64,000 nucleotides of DNA, from contig OX328132.1 of the NCBI GenBank assembly GCA_946811695.1, positions 124,007,406 to 124,071,405 of the forward strand, in the 5' to 3' direction. The notes beneath the pieces were generated by a model that saw nothing but the letters and a program-made list of their open reading frames with translations, did no database searches and had not been told where the DNA came from. Below, piece after piece: positions 32,310-42,794 of this stretch (positions are counted from its first letter, which is position 1; the number at the start of each line of letters is the position of its first letter). The position numbers were made by a program, and so were the translations under genes. Source of the DNA: Gonocerus acuteangulatus. Taxonomy: Eukaryota; Arthropoda; Insecta; Hemiptera; Coreidae.

Positions 32310-32599
32310 GATGGAGATAGTTAGCCGTTGCAGAGATACGAAGACAAGGTATAGTTGGGATTCGGCTAGGAGAAAAACGTCAGACTTTCAGGAAGAGATC
32401 TGTATTTGGACGTTTCGGCTGCTTCATACATTCACCCATGGTTACCTAAGTTGTCCTCGAGGTCTTCCTCCCTCCCCCCTAGGCATTCTCTAGTGCTGAA
32501 GAAGGCTGCCAATGTGCAGCCGAAACGTCTAAATACAGATCTCTTCCTGAAAGTCTGACGTTTTTCTCCTAGCCGAATCCCAACTATACCTTGTCTTCT
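32310..32599 (+). mobile_element. Hammerhead element A5
   Basis: A 290-bp insertion with 13-bp direct repeats TATATTTTGAGAA (32297-32309 and 32600-32612). Left end extension GATAGTTAGCCGTTGCAG, then GACAAGGTATAGTTGGGATT; the right end is the inverse without the extension. The left-arm ribozyme has lost the 5' strand of stem II (ATGAAGCAGCCGAAACGTCC on the minus strand); the right arm is intact. Confidence 0.85.
32490..32536 (+). ncRNA. Hammerhead ribozyme, A5 right arm with compensatory stem II change
   Basis: Core CTGAAGA at 32496-32502, stem II GGCTGC / GCAGCC with loop CAATGT, GAAAC, GTC. Relative to other A copies (GGCTAC / GTAGCC) both sides of one pair changed together, A-U to G-C. Stem I is weak in this copy. 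Confidence 0.82.
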
Positions 32600-32682
32600 T
32601 ATATTTTGAGAAATAATTAATTTTTTCTCCTTTCAATGATTCACTGTACCTGGAACTAAGTTTCGAATAAATATCATAGTTA

Positions 32683-32844
32683 GGGGTCTCCCGTAGTCTA
32701 GTGGCTAGCGCGCTGGATTCATAAGCGGGAGATGGTGGGTTCGATTCCCACCTCCGGCAGGAATTTTCTCATCTCAAGGCTCGCTGGGAAAATTCCTCGC
32801 TGCACCCTGGATGTCGGCGCTAATGACCTAGAAGTAGATGCGCC

Positions 32845-32874
<30 letters not shown>
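32683..32874 (+). mobile_element. tRNA-derived SINE (family 1), copy 1 with target duplication
   Basis: The head has A-box-like TAGTCTAGTGGCTAGC, an anticodon-arm-like GGATTCATAAGC and a perfect B box GGTTCGATTCC. The body CACCCTGGATGTCGGCGCTA and a 27-nt A tail follow. AAATATCATAGTTA flanks both sides (32669-32682, 32875-32888). An RNA polymerase III-type retroposon, not a working tRNA gene, since the acceptor strands do not pair. Confidence 0.88.
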
Positions 32875-32880
<6 letters not shown>

Positions 32881-33090
32881 CATAGTTATGCAATATATTT
32901 CTTATTCAGAAATCATTGAAATAAATGTTGATTGAATACGATTTTATTTGTTGATTAGGTTATTCATCGACTGATTTTTTTTCTATGAAAAAGAATTATT
33001 GGATAAAAGTCTTATTCAATAATTTTTTATTGAATAAGAATTTTTTGACTGATTCAGTTATTCATTCATTGATCTGTTATTTATTCTATA

Positions 33091-33660
33091 CAGGGTGTAT
33101 CGCAAGTTAATGACAATCCTTGAGGGGGTGAAACTAGACAGAAAATGTAGTTACACTCCACCAACCACACATTTCTTTCTCACTCCGTTCCAGACATATG
33201 CCCTTCTAAAGGTTCTTCAGAGAAACCCGTGTTTCTATCTCACTCCGTTCCAGACATATGCCCTTCTAAAGGTTCTTCAGAGAAACCCGTGTTTTTTCTA
33301 GTACAACTCCAATTTCTCTGCTTGTACACATTTTTATCAACAATTAATTACATTTTTGAAATCAGCATTAAATTTGCTTTAAGTACAATGCACATTCCAT
33401 GTTGACAATTATCTCATTCAGACCGTAATATCAATACCAAGAGTAAAAATTAATAAAAGCTTCTGATTGGCGACAACTTTTCGAAAATCACTACTCTTCC
33501 GAAATAAATTCTGCAGACTGCTCAATTTTACAAAAGTTGTAAAATTTAATCAGCTTTCCAACGATATACTCAGAACTGAGATTATCTCTCAATTTTATAA
33601 TGTAATTTGAATTCTAGAGTTAAACATACATCAAATAAATAAAGCTCATTTTATGTTTAT
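33091..33660 (+). mobile_element. Dispersed repeat E, copy 2 with internal 60-bp duplication
   Basis: Starts TACAGGGTGTATCGCAAGTT. Compared with the other copies, a 60-bp segment (CTCACTCCGTTCCAGACATA ...) is exactly doubled at about 33178-33297. The 68-codon frame at 33095-33301 simply spans this duplication. Confidence 0.78.
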
Positions 33661-33696
33661 CTTGCAAAACACACTGACGAGACCTGTCCTAATACT

Positions 33697-33701
<5 letters not shown>

Positions 33702-33748
<47 letters not shown>
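33702..33748. repeat. (TA)n microsatellite, target of A6
   Basis: About 23 TA units immediately precede element A6, and another TA run follows it at about 34135. Confidence 0.95.
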
Positions 33749-33752
<4 letters not shown>

Positions 33753-34131
33753 AGTCATGGGATGGTTCGGCTAGGAGAGAAAAAAACGTCAGACCATGAA
33801 GAAAAAAAATGTATATTGGACTTTTCGGTTGCACTTCTTCAGGTAAAAAAATAAATATAGTTAATTACAAACGAGAATAATCAGACATTAAGAACCCTTT
33901 TAATATCATGCCGATAAATTAAGAACCAATCCTTTTTTTTTTAGAATGTACATTAGGTAGACAAGTAGTTCTTATACTACAGGTAATTAAAAGTAAGTCT
34001 GGCCATTAATAGGGGCTCAAAGAAAAGTCCAATATAGATTTTTGCTCGATGATTTGACGTTTTCTTTTCTCGTAGCCATACCCCAATCATCCCTTGACTT
34101 CTTATAAACTCAACACCTAACTATATTCATC
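33749..34131 (+). mobile_element. Hammerhead-type element A6, ribozymes decayed
   Basis: Left GGGATGGTTCGGCTAGGAG and right CTCGTAGCCATACCCCAATC are inverted ends. Left-arm remnants on the minus strand include CTGAAGA and CCGAAAAGTCC, but stem II no longer pairs; the right arm begins after the core. TA repeats on both sides indicate insertion in a microsatellite. An extension (GAGTTTATAAGAAGTCAAGG, inverted) lies on the right. Confidence 0.65.
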
Positions 34132-34143
34132 TCATTATATATA

Positions 34144-35662
34144 TAGGGGAAGGTGTTGTACCTCTGACCGTCTTGTACCTTTCACCACCGAGGCTGTGGC
34201 GGCATGTAGCAACATTTTATAAATTTTGGTATAATTAGTGTTTAGCTCCTTCCCTAGAGGGCTTGTGTAACCTACTTTGGATTATTTAAGTCAAAGAGGA
34301 ATCTTGCAAAAAATACTTATCCATTTCTATCATAAAAATGTAAGTTATTTATTGATGACGTTTTGCCTCATAATATTTTTTGTATTAAGTCTTCTTAGAT
34401 GGAAATCATTTGACAAAGTAGCTATTACAATAAGAAACATGGTGTAGCTTCTGAAATTGATTTATCTTAACCCTAAAAGTTTTAGCATGCTTTTTAATTT
34501 GCACTACCAGGGTGTTGTACCTCTGACCACGACTACTTGTTGTACCTTTGACCAGGTCAAAGGTACAACACACCTGAGTAATTTTTACATAATTCAACTT
34601 TTATGTTCTTCTGCTACAATTTTTTATAAAAACGTTAATAAATCCTCAGTGTAGCAGTGTAGCAGTTCGATCCTCAGTGTTAATCCTCAGTGTAGCAGTT
34701 CGAGCCTATCGCCCTTTATCGTTCCACTTGAAGTTGTAAGACCTCATCAAAAGCGGAGGCAATGAAAATGTCAAATAGGGGTTGGCCTAAAGGGAAACCT
34801 CGTATCCTGACAGATATTCCTGAAAACCTAATTATTGAAGCTGAAAAAAAACAAAAACAAAAACGAAAGCACCACCCTAAATGTAAGACACCACATACAA
34901 ATAAACCCCTTCCTAAAAAAGTGTTAAATAAAAAGAAAATTATTCTAGTTCAGATTCTGATACTCACACGGAAATTTCTTCAGGAGAAAGTGACGTTGAT
35001 CTGTCTGATAAATGTCGTGAGTTAAGTCTATAACCAGCAACAATTTGAAAAATATGATTTGGAAAAAGGAAATTTTATACTTGTTAAAAAGAAAAGTAAA
35101 AAGACTATTACATATTTAGTCGCAGAGATCTGTGGTATTAAATGTCCAATTTTTAAGATCCAATATTTGAAAAAACAAACTTTAAGTGACAAGTTTACGA
35201 GAGAAGATGAAAATTTGTATGATATTGATGTTGAAGACATTGTGGCTAAACTTCCATACCCTACTATTGCTAGTGGATCTGCTTGACAGTTCAAACGTTT
35301 ATCGATTGGACTGGATTTTTCAGCATATTAAGCATAACATAATATCAAGAATAGCTTTTTATTATGGTTACGTCCATGTCCTGTATTTATTAAACTTACA
35401 ATTATTGTTTTTACGTGGTCAGAGGTACAACACCCCATGGTCCAAGGTACAACTACATGTTGTACCTTTGACCACTGTACGATTATTTTTTTAAAATTAA
35501 TAAAAAATATCAAATGTAAAGTTAGAACCTTGAAAAAATTAAATATGATAAACAATAGAATACTAATTACAATGAAATAAAAAAAATGAATTTAGCCTCA
35601 ATATTCAAGCTAAAAAAAAATTCAATTGTGCAAAGTGGTCAAAGGTACATCACCTTCCCCTA
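34144..35662 (+). mobile_element. Pogo/CENP-B-type transposon, internally deleted
   Basis: Inverted ends TAGGGGAAGGTGTTGTACCT and its complement at 35640-35662, flanked by TA repeats. About 1.5 kb long, it keeps only the 3' part of a pogo-like transposase. Motif GTTGTACCTTTGACC, part of the terminal repeat, recurs inside in both orientations at least nine times. It needs a transposase made by a full-length relative. Confidence 0.78.
34725..35335 (+). pseudogene. Pogo/Tigger-like transposase C-terminal region, frameshifted
   Basis: The first block (from 34762) reads WPKGKPRILTDIPENLIIE then lysine-rich sequence, matching the linker after the DDE domain in CENP-B/pogo-type transposases (GRxKGKSxILTDTPEK). 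The second block (35059-35286) has GNFILVKKKSKKTITYLVAE and VEDIVAKLPYPTIASGSA, matching the C-terminal module (DFVLVKF...KYYVAxI ... VEDIVxKLPxPxxxGGTxR). Frameshifts separate them, and the N-terminal HTH and DDE domains are absent. Confidence 0.75.
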
Positions 35663-35667
35663 TATAT

Positions 35668-37373
35668 ACAGGGTGTCCCATAAATGTCTAGTCATATTGA
35701 GAGGGGTGATAGAGGACGCTTAGGGGAACAAAAAATGTTCTATGACGATTTCCCGAATTCTCACCCATAAGGGAGAAAACGTCGTTTTATTGTTTTATCG
35801 AGACAAACGTGGTTTTTAGAAACATAATCGTTGTAGCTCCGTCCCAGGTGGTACTACTAGAAAGGGAGTGAAACCAATCGAAAGCGGAGTAAATTTACTA
35901 TAAGACTAGTTGGGAGTAAACGTAAAAATGAATGAATGTAAGTATGTATATCATACAAGAAGAGGGCCATTCTAAATTTCCTGACATTTTATTGATATTT
36001 CTTTCCAGCGTTACTCCTCAATGGGCTGGATCTGAGATTTCCGGGTTTCAGAAAAACTTCCTCATTTAACCAGCTTTCCATTCATGTATCACAACCAAAT
36101 TTTACATCCATGTAAAAAAACATGGATCTGTGAAAAGAAAATTATATTTTTTTCTTCAGTTTATTCAAAAAGCTGAAGGGAAATATTTATTTTTATAAAT
36201 GTTTACATAAATATTAAGTAAATATTTACTTAAAACAATAAAAAAAAATTACTTCCACGAATATAAAAAAAATTCCTAAAACAGTAAATAAATAAAATAC
36301 ACATTTATTTTGAATTTGTTAATTCAGGTAACTAATACTGGGCCCAGGAGGCGGCCATTAAGGAACCCCAACCATAAATTAACCTCAAAAATTATTATTT
36401 TTACCTAGATCACGCATTTGAACACATTTTTACAGGTACTTATATTTAGAAAACAAATGCATTACCTTAAATTAATACTGATGGCTACGCTTGTGAAACT
36501 CACTGGGATTCTGAGCCCATGCGTTTTTGTTGTGGTAATTAAAAATTCTATCCCTCATAAATAATATGTACATAGTCCTGTAAAAATGTGTTCAAATGCG
36601 TGATATAGGTAAAAATAGTAATTTTTTAGGTTAATTTATGGTTGGGGTTCCTTAATGGCCGCCTCCTGGACCCAGTATTACTTACCTGAATTAATAAATT
36701 CAAAATAAATGTGTATTTTATTTATTTACTGTTTTAAGATTTTTTTTTTACATCCGTGGAAGTAATTTTTTTATTCTTTTAAGTAAATATTTACTTAATA
36801 TTTATGTAAACATTTATAAAAAAAATATTTCCCTACAGCTTTTTGAATAAATTGAAGAAAAAAATATAATTTTCTTTTCACAGATCCATGTTTTTTTTTA
36901 AACTTTTGTTCTTAAATCGTTCAAATACTTCAATAACACAGAGTTGTGATACATGAATGGAAAGCTGGTTAAATGAGGAAGTTTTTCTGAAACCCGGAAA
37001 TCTCAAATCCTGCTTATTGAGGAGTAACGCTGGAAAGAAATATCAATAAAATGTCAGGAAATTTAGAATTGCCTTCTTTTGGTAAGATATACATACTTAC
37101 ATTCATTCATTTTTACGTTTACTCTCAACTAGTCTTATAGTAAATTTACTCAGCTTTCGATTGGTTTCACAACCTTTTTAGTAGTACCACCTGGGACGGA
37201 GCTACAACGATTATTCTTCTAAAAAGTACGTTTGTCTCGAAAAAACAATAAAACGACGTTTTCTCCCTTATGGGCGAGAATTCGGGAAATTGTCATAGAA
37301 CATTTTTTGTTCCCCTATAGGTCCTCTATCACCCCTCACAATATGACTAGACATTTACGGGACACCCTGTATA
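35668..37373. mobile_element. 1.7-kb foldback element with CAGGGTGTCCC ends
   Basis: Begins TACAGGGTGTCCCATAAATG and ends with the inverse at a TA. Arms of about 770 bp are inverted copies (for example GGGAGAAAACGTCGTTTTAT at 35771 and its counterpart at 37245), leaving a loop of about 130 bp centred near 36505. No frame over 60 codons. TA flanks fit the Tc1/mariner superfamily, but no transposase is present. Confidence 0.88.
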
Positions 37374-37512
37374 TATGACATTTTTTTGATTTTTGGAGGA
37401 CACGTCACACTCCTCCACATAGAAGACGGTAGAAACCGCAATGAAATAAAGCCATTTAAAAAACCAAACGTGTACAATTTTATTCATTATTTAGCAAAGG
37501 CAACACACACAA

Positions 37513-37583
<71 letters not shown>

Positions 37584-37742
37584 TATATGTCTGTGCGAAG
37601 GATGAACATCAATAGAAAGGAAATTGATACGACGAACTGGAAACGCACAGGAAAACCTGTTAGCAATTGACTAAATTGAAGATTGACTATTTTTAGCAAT
37701 TGGTAAATTCCCTGAGTGGTGGCTCTCGTTGGAGTAGCATTG
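37374..37742. other. Spacer with compound microsatellite
   Basis: (CA)n at 37502-37526 passes into (TA)n at 37526-37577. No gene. Confidence 0.6.
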
Positions 37743-38330
37743 ATCTGGAGGATAGCCGTACCATCAAGGGCATCATCACTATCGACGTCAATGGGAGTAA
37801 ACAAAATAGTTTTACTCGACTCGATATTTTCCTCTCATCCTACAATAAGCAACGCTAAATCTCATTGAGCTCCGAGTTCTTCCTACCATCCAGGGCATCA
37901 TCACTATCGACGTCAATGGGAGTAAACAAAATAGTTTTACTCGACTCGATATTTTCCTCTCATCCTACAATAAGCAACGCTAAATCTCATTGAGCTCCGA
38001 GTTCTTCCTACCATCCAGGGTATCATCACTATCGACGTCAATGGGAGTAAACAAAATAGTTTTACTCGACTCGATATTTTCCTCTCATCCTACAATAAGC
38101 AACGCTAAATCTCATTGAGCTCCGAGTTCTTCCTACCATCCAGGGGATCATCACTATCGACGTCAATGGGAGTAAACAAAATAGTTTTACTCGACTCGAT
38201 ATTTTCCTCTCATCCTACAATAAGCAACGCTAAATCTCATTGAGCTCCGAGTTCTTCCTACCATCCAGGGCATCATCACTATCGACGTCAATGGGAGTAA
38301 ACAACATAATTTTACCGGACTCGATATTTT
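37743..38330 (+). repeat. 125-bp minisatellite, about 4.7 copies
   Basis: CCATCCAGGG starts at 37886, 38011, 38136 and 38261, 125 bp apart. Units carry CATCACTATCGACGTCAATG, GGAGTAAACAAAATAGTTTT and CTCATCCTACAATAAGCAAC. Copies are nearly identical. It lies against a decayed class C hammerhead. Confidence 0.96.
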
Positions 38331-38460
38331 TCGGGTTCTTATCCTACAATAATTTAATCGTTGCATATCAATTCCGGTTCCTGTTGTCAATTATACCCCA
38401 AGCGGAAGGACAAGATAGATAGAAGTAACAACGTCAATTCATTTACTCAAGCCAGATTTT

Positions 38461-38496
38461 CATGTTTCGCGCCTTTTTAGATGCCTCTTCCGTGGC
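38461..38496 (-). ncRNA. Decayed class C hammerhead
   Basis: On the minus strand GCCACGGAAGAGGCATCTAA, then GGCGCGAAACATGAAAAT, aligns with C1 (46019-46058), but the core reads CGGAAGA and the terminal GTA is gone. Flanks share CCTTCCGC with C1. Not expected to cleave. Confidence 0.5.
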
Positions 38497-38510
38497 TCAC
38501 TACACTAGTA

Positions 38511-39299
38511 ATACAAACAAAAGCCAACAACTTTAATGGCCACCAACAGCGGCAATAGGCTGCTGTTTGAATCGTTAGAGTCAAATTAATACGAATCGAT
38601 AAACCAGAAGAATTTTTGAATGAATTTCCTTTATTTTATAAGTGACAACTCCAATTACAGGGTGTATGGGTATGTAATGTACAAAAAATAATGATAAGTA
38701 AACAGAAATACATAATAAACAGTAATAGGAGCCCGCAAAATCAATAATAATAAGAAAAAAAACTGAGATAAAATACAGTAAAGTCGATAAGTGGAATCCT
38801 TAAATTATGAAAGAAGGAAATAAAATTCAAACAGATTTGACATGATTTTGCAGTTACTGAACATAGAGGTGCACATATTTATGTACTAACTCAGTGAGAG
38901 TTAATTACCCGCAACTTGCCTTTCGGGAACAAACGAAATGTATTTCAATAAACTTCACGTACTTAGTTTTAATTTCTTTTCCGTTTTACCTTTAGGTTAG
39001 GGGAACAATTTTTCACAGCTGTCTATATTGCCTTTAACAAAAACCAACAACAATAATAATACTTCAATTCTTCTGTTACAGTTTATGAGCAATTAAATAT
39101 GTCGGATAGTCATAAAAATTAAAATTATAATAACCATGATATCATAATTGATCAAAAATTACACAGGCACACACCAGAAAAAAGTGGTATTTTCCAAAGA
39201 CACCATACATATATTCTTATGTATTTCGGCACGCTGAATCCGAATCCGGAGTCCATTTAACCCCATCACGTCAGGTTTAAGAGCATTTGAAGGTCAGAT
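38511..39299. other. Unannotated AT-rich stretch
   Basis: No gene. Near 38850-38910 a segment (TGCAGTTACTGAACATAGAG, TAACTCAGTGAGAGTTAATT) resembles sequence just upstream of the 63395 array, so both may be parts of one dispersed repeat. Confidence 0.4.
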
Positions 39300-39850
39300 T
39301 TCGTATGAAATCGTATTGGTGGTGATGCTGGTGAAGATCTGTGCCAATGTTTCTTCATATCTCGCAGGCTGAAGATAGTCCTTGATGAAGTGATTCCGTT
39401 GACTGCTGTACATAGGCTGCTACGTATATTGGTGGTGATGCTGGTGAAGATCTGTGCCAATGTTTCTTCATATCTCGCAGGCTGAAGATAGTCCTTGATG
39501 AAGTGATTCCCTTGACTGCTGTACATAGGCTGCTGCGTATATTGGTGGTGATGCTGGTGAAGATCTGTGCCAATGTTTCTTCTTCTCTCGTAGGCTGAAG
39601 ATAGTCATTGATGAAGTGATTCCGTTGACTGCTGTACATAGGCTGCTGCATATATTGGTGGTGATGCTGGTGAAGATCTGTGCCAATGTTTCTTCTTCTC
39701 TCGTAGGCTGAAGATAGCCATTGATGAAGTGATTCCGTTGACTGCTGTACATAGGCTGCTGCATATATTGGTGGTGATGCTGGTGAAGATATGTGCCAAT
39801 GTTTCTTCTTCTCTCGTAGGCTGAAGATAGTCATTGATGAAGTGATTACA
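39300..39850 (+). repeat. 113-bp minisatellite, about 4.8 copies
   Basis: TATTGGTGGTGATGCTGG starts at 39314, 39427, 39540, 39653 and 39766, exactly 113 bp apart. Because 113 is not a multiple of three, each minus-strand frame drifts through all three phases, giving overlapping false frames. Confidence 0.97.
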
Positions 39851-40237
39851 AGGACTGCTGTAAATAGGAAAATGGATCAACCAGAAAATAATTTCAAATA
39901 AAATGTTTTGATTGGAGTCTCAGTTAGTTTGGTAAAAAGAAAAATGTAAATGATAAGAATAATATTACTGCTCCAGCTAATAATTTCATAAAATTTAAAG
40001 ACATCAGATTTCAGAAATTTAAATGTTATATAAAAAGAAAGAGACACGACAAACAGTAAAATCCATAAAACAATCATATTATAAAAAAGAAAAAAACATG
40101 AAAAAAATACGATTGATTAGTACAGTTTTATTTATCATGATGATTAGATAGTTAGCCGTCGAGGTGATAAGTAAAGATGGAATGGTTGGGATTCGGCTAA
40201 ATAAACCTCAATATGATTTTGTTTTAAAAAAATCTAT

Positions 40238-40281
40238 ATTTCGGACGTTTCGGCTACTCATTGGTAGCCTTCGTCAGCAAT
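40238..40281 (-). ncRNA. Hammerhead ribozyme, A3 left arm
   Basis: Minus strand core CTGACGA (complement 40271-40277), stem II GGCTAC / GTAGCC, GAAACGTC. Stem I is short (G-C then G-U). Confidence 0.82.
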
Positions 40282-40368
40282 GGAAATGCCGAGCGGCAGA
40301 GGAAGACCAAGGCAGAATTAAGTGGACTTAATTGCCTACCTTGGTTTTCCTCTGCCGCTCGGCATTTC

Positions 40369-40415
40369 CATTGCTGACGAAGGCGACCAATGAGTAGCCG
40401 AAACGTCCGAAATAT
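40369..40415 (+). ncRNA. Hammerhead ribozyme, A3 right arm
   Basis: Core CTGACGA at 40374-40380, GAAACGTC. Stem II is GGCGAC / GTAGCC with one G-A mismatch, so activity may be reduced. Confidence 0.75.
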
Positions 40416-40559
40416 AGATTTTTTTAAAACAAAATCATATTGAGGTTTAATTAGCCGAATCCCAACCATTCCATCTTTACTTAAGTTTTATTTATGTATA
40501 GCTTTTACACGGCGTGCCATGCTACACCTACTTTCTGCATCTAGAGAAAAGCAAAAATA

Positions 40560-40690
40560 AATTAGAAACCAAATAAGTAATATTAATATCTAATAACTCC
40601 CCGGATCAAGACCTACCAGTATGTCAAGTTTGGTCAAAATCGGTCTAACGGTTTGGATTTGTATAAGGAACAAGACAAACAGACTGACAA
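40560..40690 (+). mobile_element. Probable 3' end of a non-LTR element or SINE
   Basis: GTCAAGTTTGGTCAAAATCG, GTCTAACGGTTTGGATTTGT and GACAAACAGACTGACAAACA resemble the conserved 3' tails of RTE-type LINEs and related SINEs in many animals. No coding part is attached. The tail merges into the 32-bp array. Confidence 0.45.
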
Positions 40691-41625
40691 ACACCTGATT
40701 TTTATATAAATAGATCAGACAAACACCTGATTTTTATATAAATAGATCAGACAAACACCTGATTTTTATATAAATAGATCAGACAAACACCTGATTTTTA
40801 TATAAATAGATCAGACAAACACCTGATTTTTATATAAATAGATCAGACAAACACCTGATTTTTATATAAATAGGTCAGACAAACACCTGATTTTTATATA
40901 AATAGATCAGACAAACACCTGATTTTTATATAAATAGGTCAGACAAACACCTGATTTTTATATAAATAGATCAGACAAACACCTGATTTTTATATAAATA
41001 GATCAGACAAACACCTGATTTTTATATAAATAGATCAGACAAACACCTGATTTTTATATAAATAGATCAGACAAACACCTGATTTTTATATAAATAGATC
41101 AGACAAACACCTGATTTTTATATAAATAGATCAGACAAACACCTGATTTTTATATAAATAGATCAGACAAACACCTGATTTTTATATAAATAGGTCAGAC
41201 AAACACCTGATTTTTATATAAATAGATCAGACAAACACCTGATTTTTATATAAATAGGTCAGACAAACACCTGATTTTTATATAAATAGATCAGACAAAC
41301 ACCTGATTTTTATATAAATAGATCAGACAAACACCTGATTTTTATATAAATAGATCAGACAAACACCTGATTTTTATATAAATAGATCAGACAAACACCT
41401 GATTTTTATATAAATAGATCAGACAAACACCTGATTTTTATATAAATAGATCAGACAAACACCTGATTTTTATATAAATAGATCAGACAAACACCTGATT
41501 TTTATATAAATAGGTCAGACAAACACCTGATTTTTATATAAATAGATCAGACAAACACCTGATTTTTATATAAATAGATCAGACAAACACCTGATTTTTA
41601 TATAAATAGGTCAGACAAAATTTCA
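40684..41625 (+). repeat. 32-bp satellite, about 29 copies, 320-bp higher-order period
   Basis: The unit is GACAAACACCTGATTTTTAT plus ATAAATAGATCA. A G variant (TAGGTCAG) occurs at 40871, 40935, 41191, 41255, 41511 and 41607, so the pattern repeats every 320 bp (10 units). The unit derives from the tail of the preceding element. Confidence 0.97.
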
Positions 41626-41930
41626 TATTTCATTCAACGACCAAATTAATTTTGTGTTTACTTCTCGACACGCGCCCATTCTAATCGTAACCGTTATTAC
41701 AAATACGCTTCTCATTTACGTATTGTCTTTTACTGAAAAAATAATTCTACCTAAGGAACGAAAACGACCCTTTCGAATTTTAAACACTGAGTTCTCCGAA
41801 TTAAATCGCTCTATAAGAAATTCCATTGGAACCATTTATGCAGGAAATTTCGTAAGCTTTCGAACGCCTATCTTTCACGATTTCCAAATCATTTTTAAGA
41901 CAATCTCAAAACTGCCAAAGTCAGTTTAAC
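41626..41930. other. Spacer with an unsupported frame
   Basis: A 91-codon plus-strand frame (41654-41929) shows no domain. It has no second copy here. Not called. Confidence 0.4.
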
Positions 41931-42082
41931 CCCTGGTGTGTATAAAGTGCCTGACAGACGCAAGGAAAATTTCAGTGAAGTATGTTGGCAGAAGTGAGCA
42001 TGTAGATTCAAGATAGTCATTGCTACCAACACACTGCACTGAAATTTCCCTCGTGTCTGTCAGACATTTTATAGACACTAGA
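41931..42082. mobile_element. Short 150-bp MITE
   Basis: GTGTATAAAGTGCCTGACAG near the start and CTGTCAGACATTTTATAGAC near the end are inverted ends of about 28 bp, continued by AATTTCAGTG / CACTGAAATTT. No coding. Confidence 0.7.
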
Positions 42083-42095
42083 GGTAAAAAAACTA

Positions 42096-42794
42096 GGTTC
42101 TTTTTGCGAAGATCACACTCAGTTAATTGTGAAGTATCTGTAGTGATTATAACAGTGATTCAACGCACGCGCATAACTCATTAGCTTTTCTACTGGCTAT
42201 TCCTATGGGCAATTCTATTGGTTGCTGCTGGTAGTAATTTAACCTTCAACACTAAGGCAATCCAACTCGTAAAAATTAATAGAATTCTACTAATTTTAGC
42301 GAGCTGGATTGATAAAGTTTTGATATCTTCTTGAGCGAGCGCATACGCACAGCACGTATGCCCATAATGTGAAATAAATATAAAATATAAATATTTTGTA
42401 GAACCTAAAAATCGGCGAGGAGGCCCCTAATCTTCACAATTACTATTGATTTTTATAATATTAATCTTTTTATTAATAAATATTGCTTGCTGAAATATAT
42501 TCTGCTTATTTTCATTTATATTTTACAAGCCTTAAAGTATCACTTACAAATACAAGTTATCTAAGGGTTAGTTAGAAACCATATTAAATAAATATAGTAG
42601 TAAAAAAAAGTTACTTTTAGTAGTGATTGCAGTGATTTTAAATACTTTTCATTACTATATTAACTTTTGATTACTATATTTATATGATATGGTTTCTAAC
42701 CTTAGATAACATGCATAGAAGAAAATAGATAACCTGCAAGCTAATCCGTAAGTACACTGTTTAAAATCACGAACGATATTTCGCCAAAAGACCC
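42096..42794 (-). mobile_element. MITE family D, full inverse copy
   Basis: Begins GGTTCTTTTTGCGAAGATC and ends GCCAAAAGACCC, covering the whole family in inverse orientation with both internal hairpins. Flanks AAAAACTA and AAGAAATA may be a decayed 8-bp duplication. Confidence 0.83.

Larger units (their letters stand above)
40136..40482. mobile_element. Hammerhead element A3, compact near-perfect palindrome
   Basis: A 347-bp insertion with 12-bp direct repeats AGTTTTATTTAT (40124-40135 and 40483-40494). The left end has the 34-nt extension (CATGATGATTAGATAGTTAG ...). Arms are nearly perfect inverses around 40326 (GCCGAGCGGCAGAGGAAGAC and complement). Ribozymes sit head to head on opposite strands. 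This is the clearest small example of the family. Confidence 0.9.

Noticed and set aside
32683..32760. Functional tRNA gene with a CAT-like anticodon
   Set aside because: The acceptor and anticodon stems do not pair properly, and it continues into a shared body and A tail present in three copies.
39266..39880. Minus-strand frames of 86-159 codons with repeated ASPPIYAAAYVQQS
   Set aside because: The 113-bp unit is not a multiple of three, so the same sequence is read in all phases; no constant protein repeat.
41654..41929. 91-codon frame after the 32-bp array
   Set aside because: No recognisable family, no second copy and no start context; could be chance.
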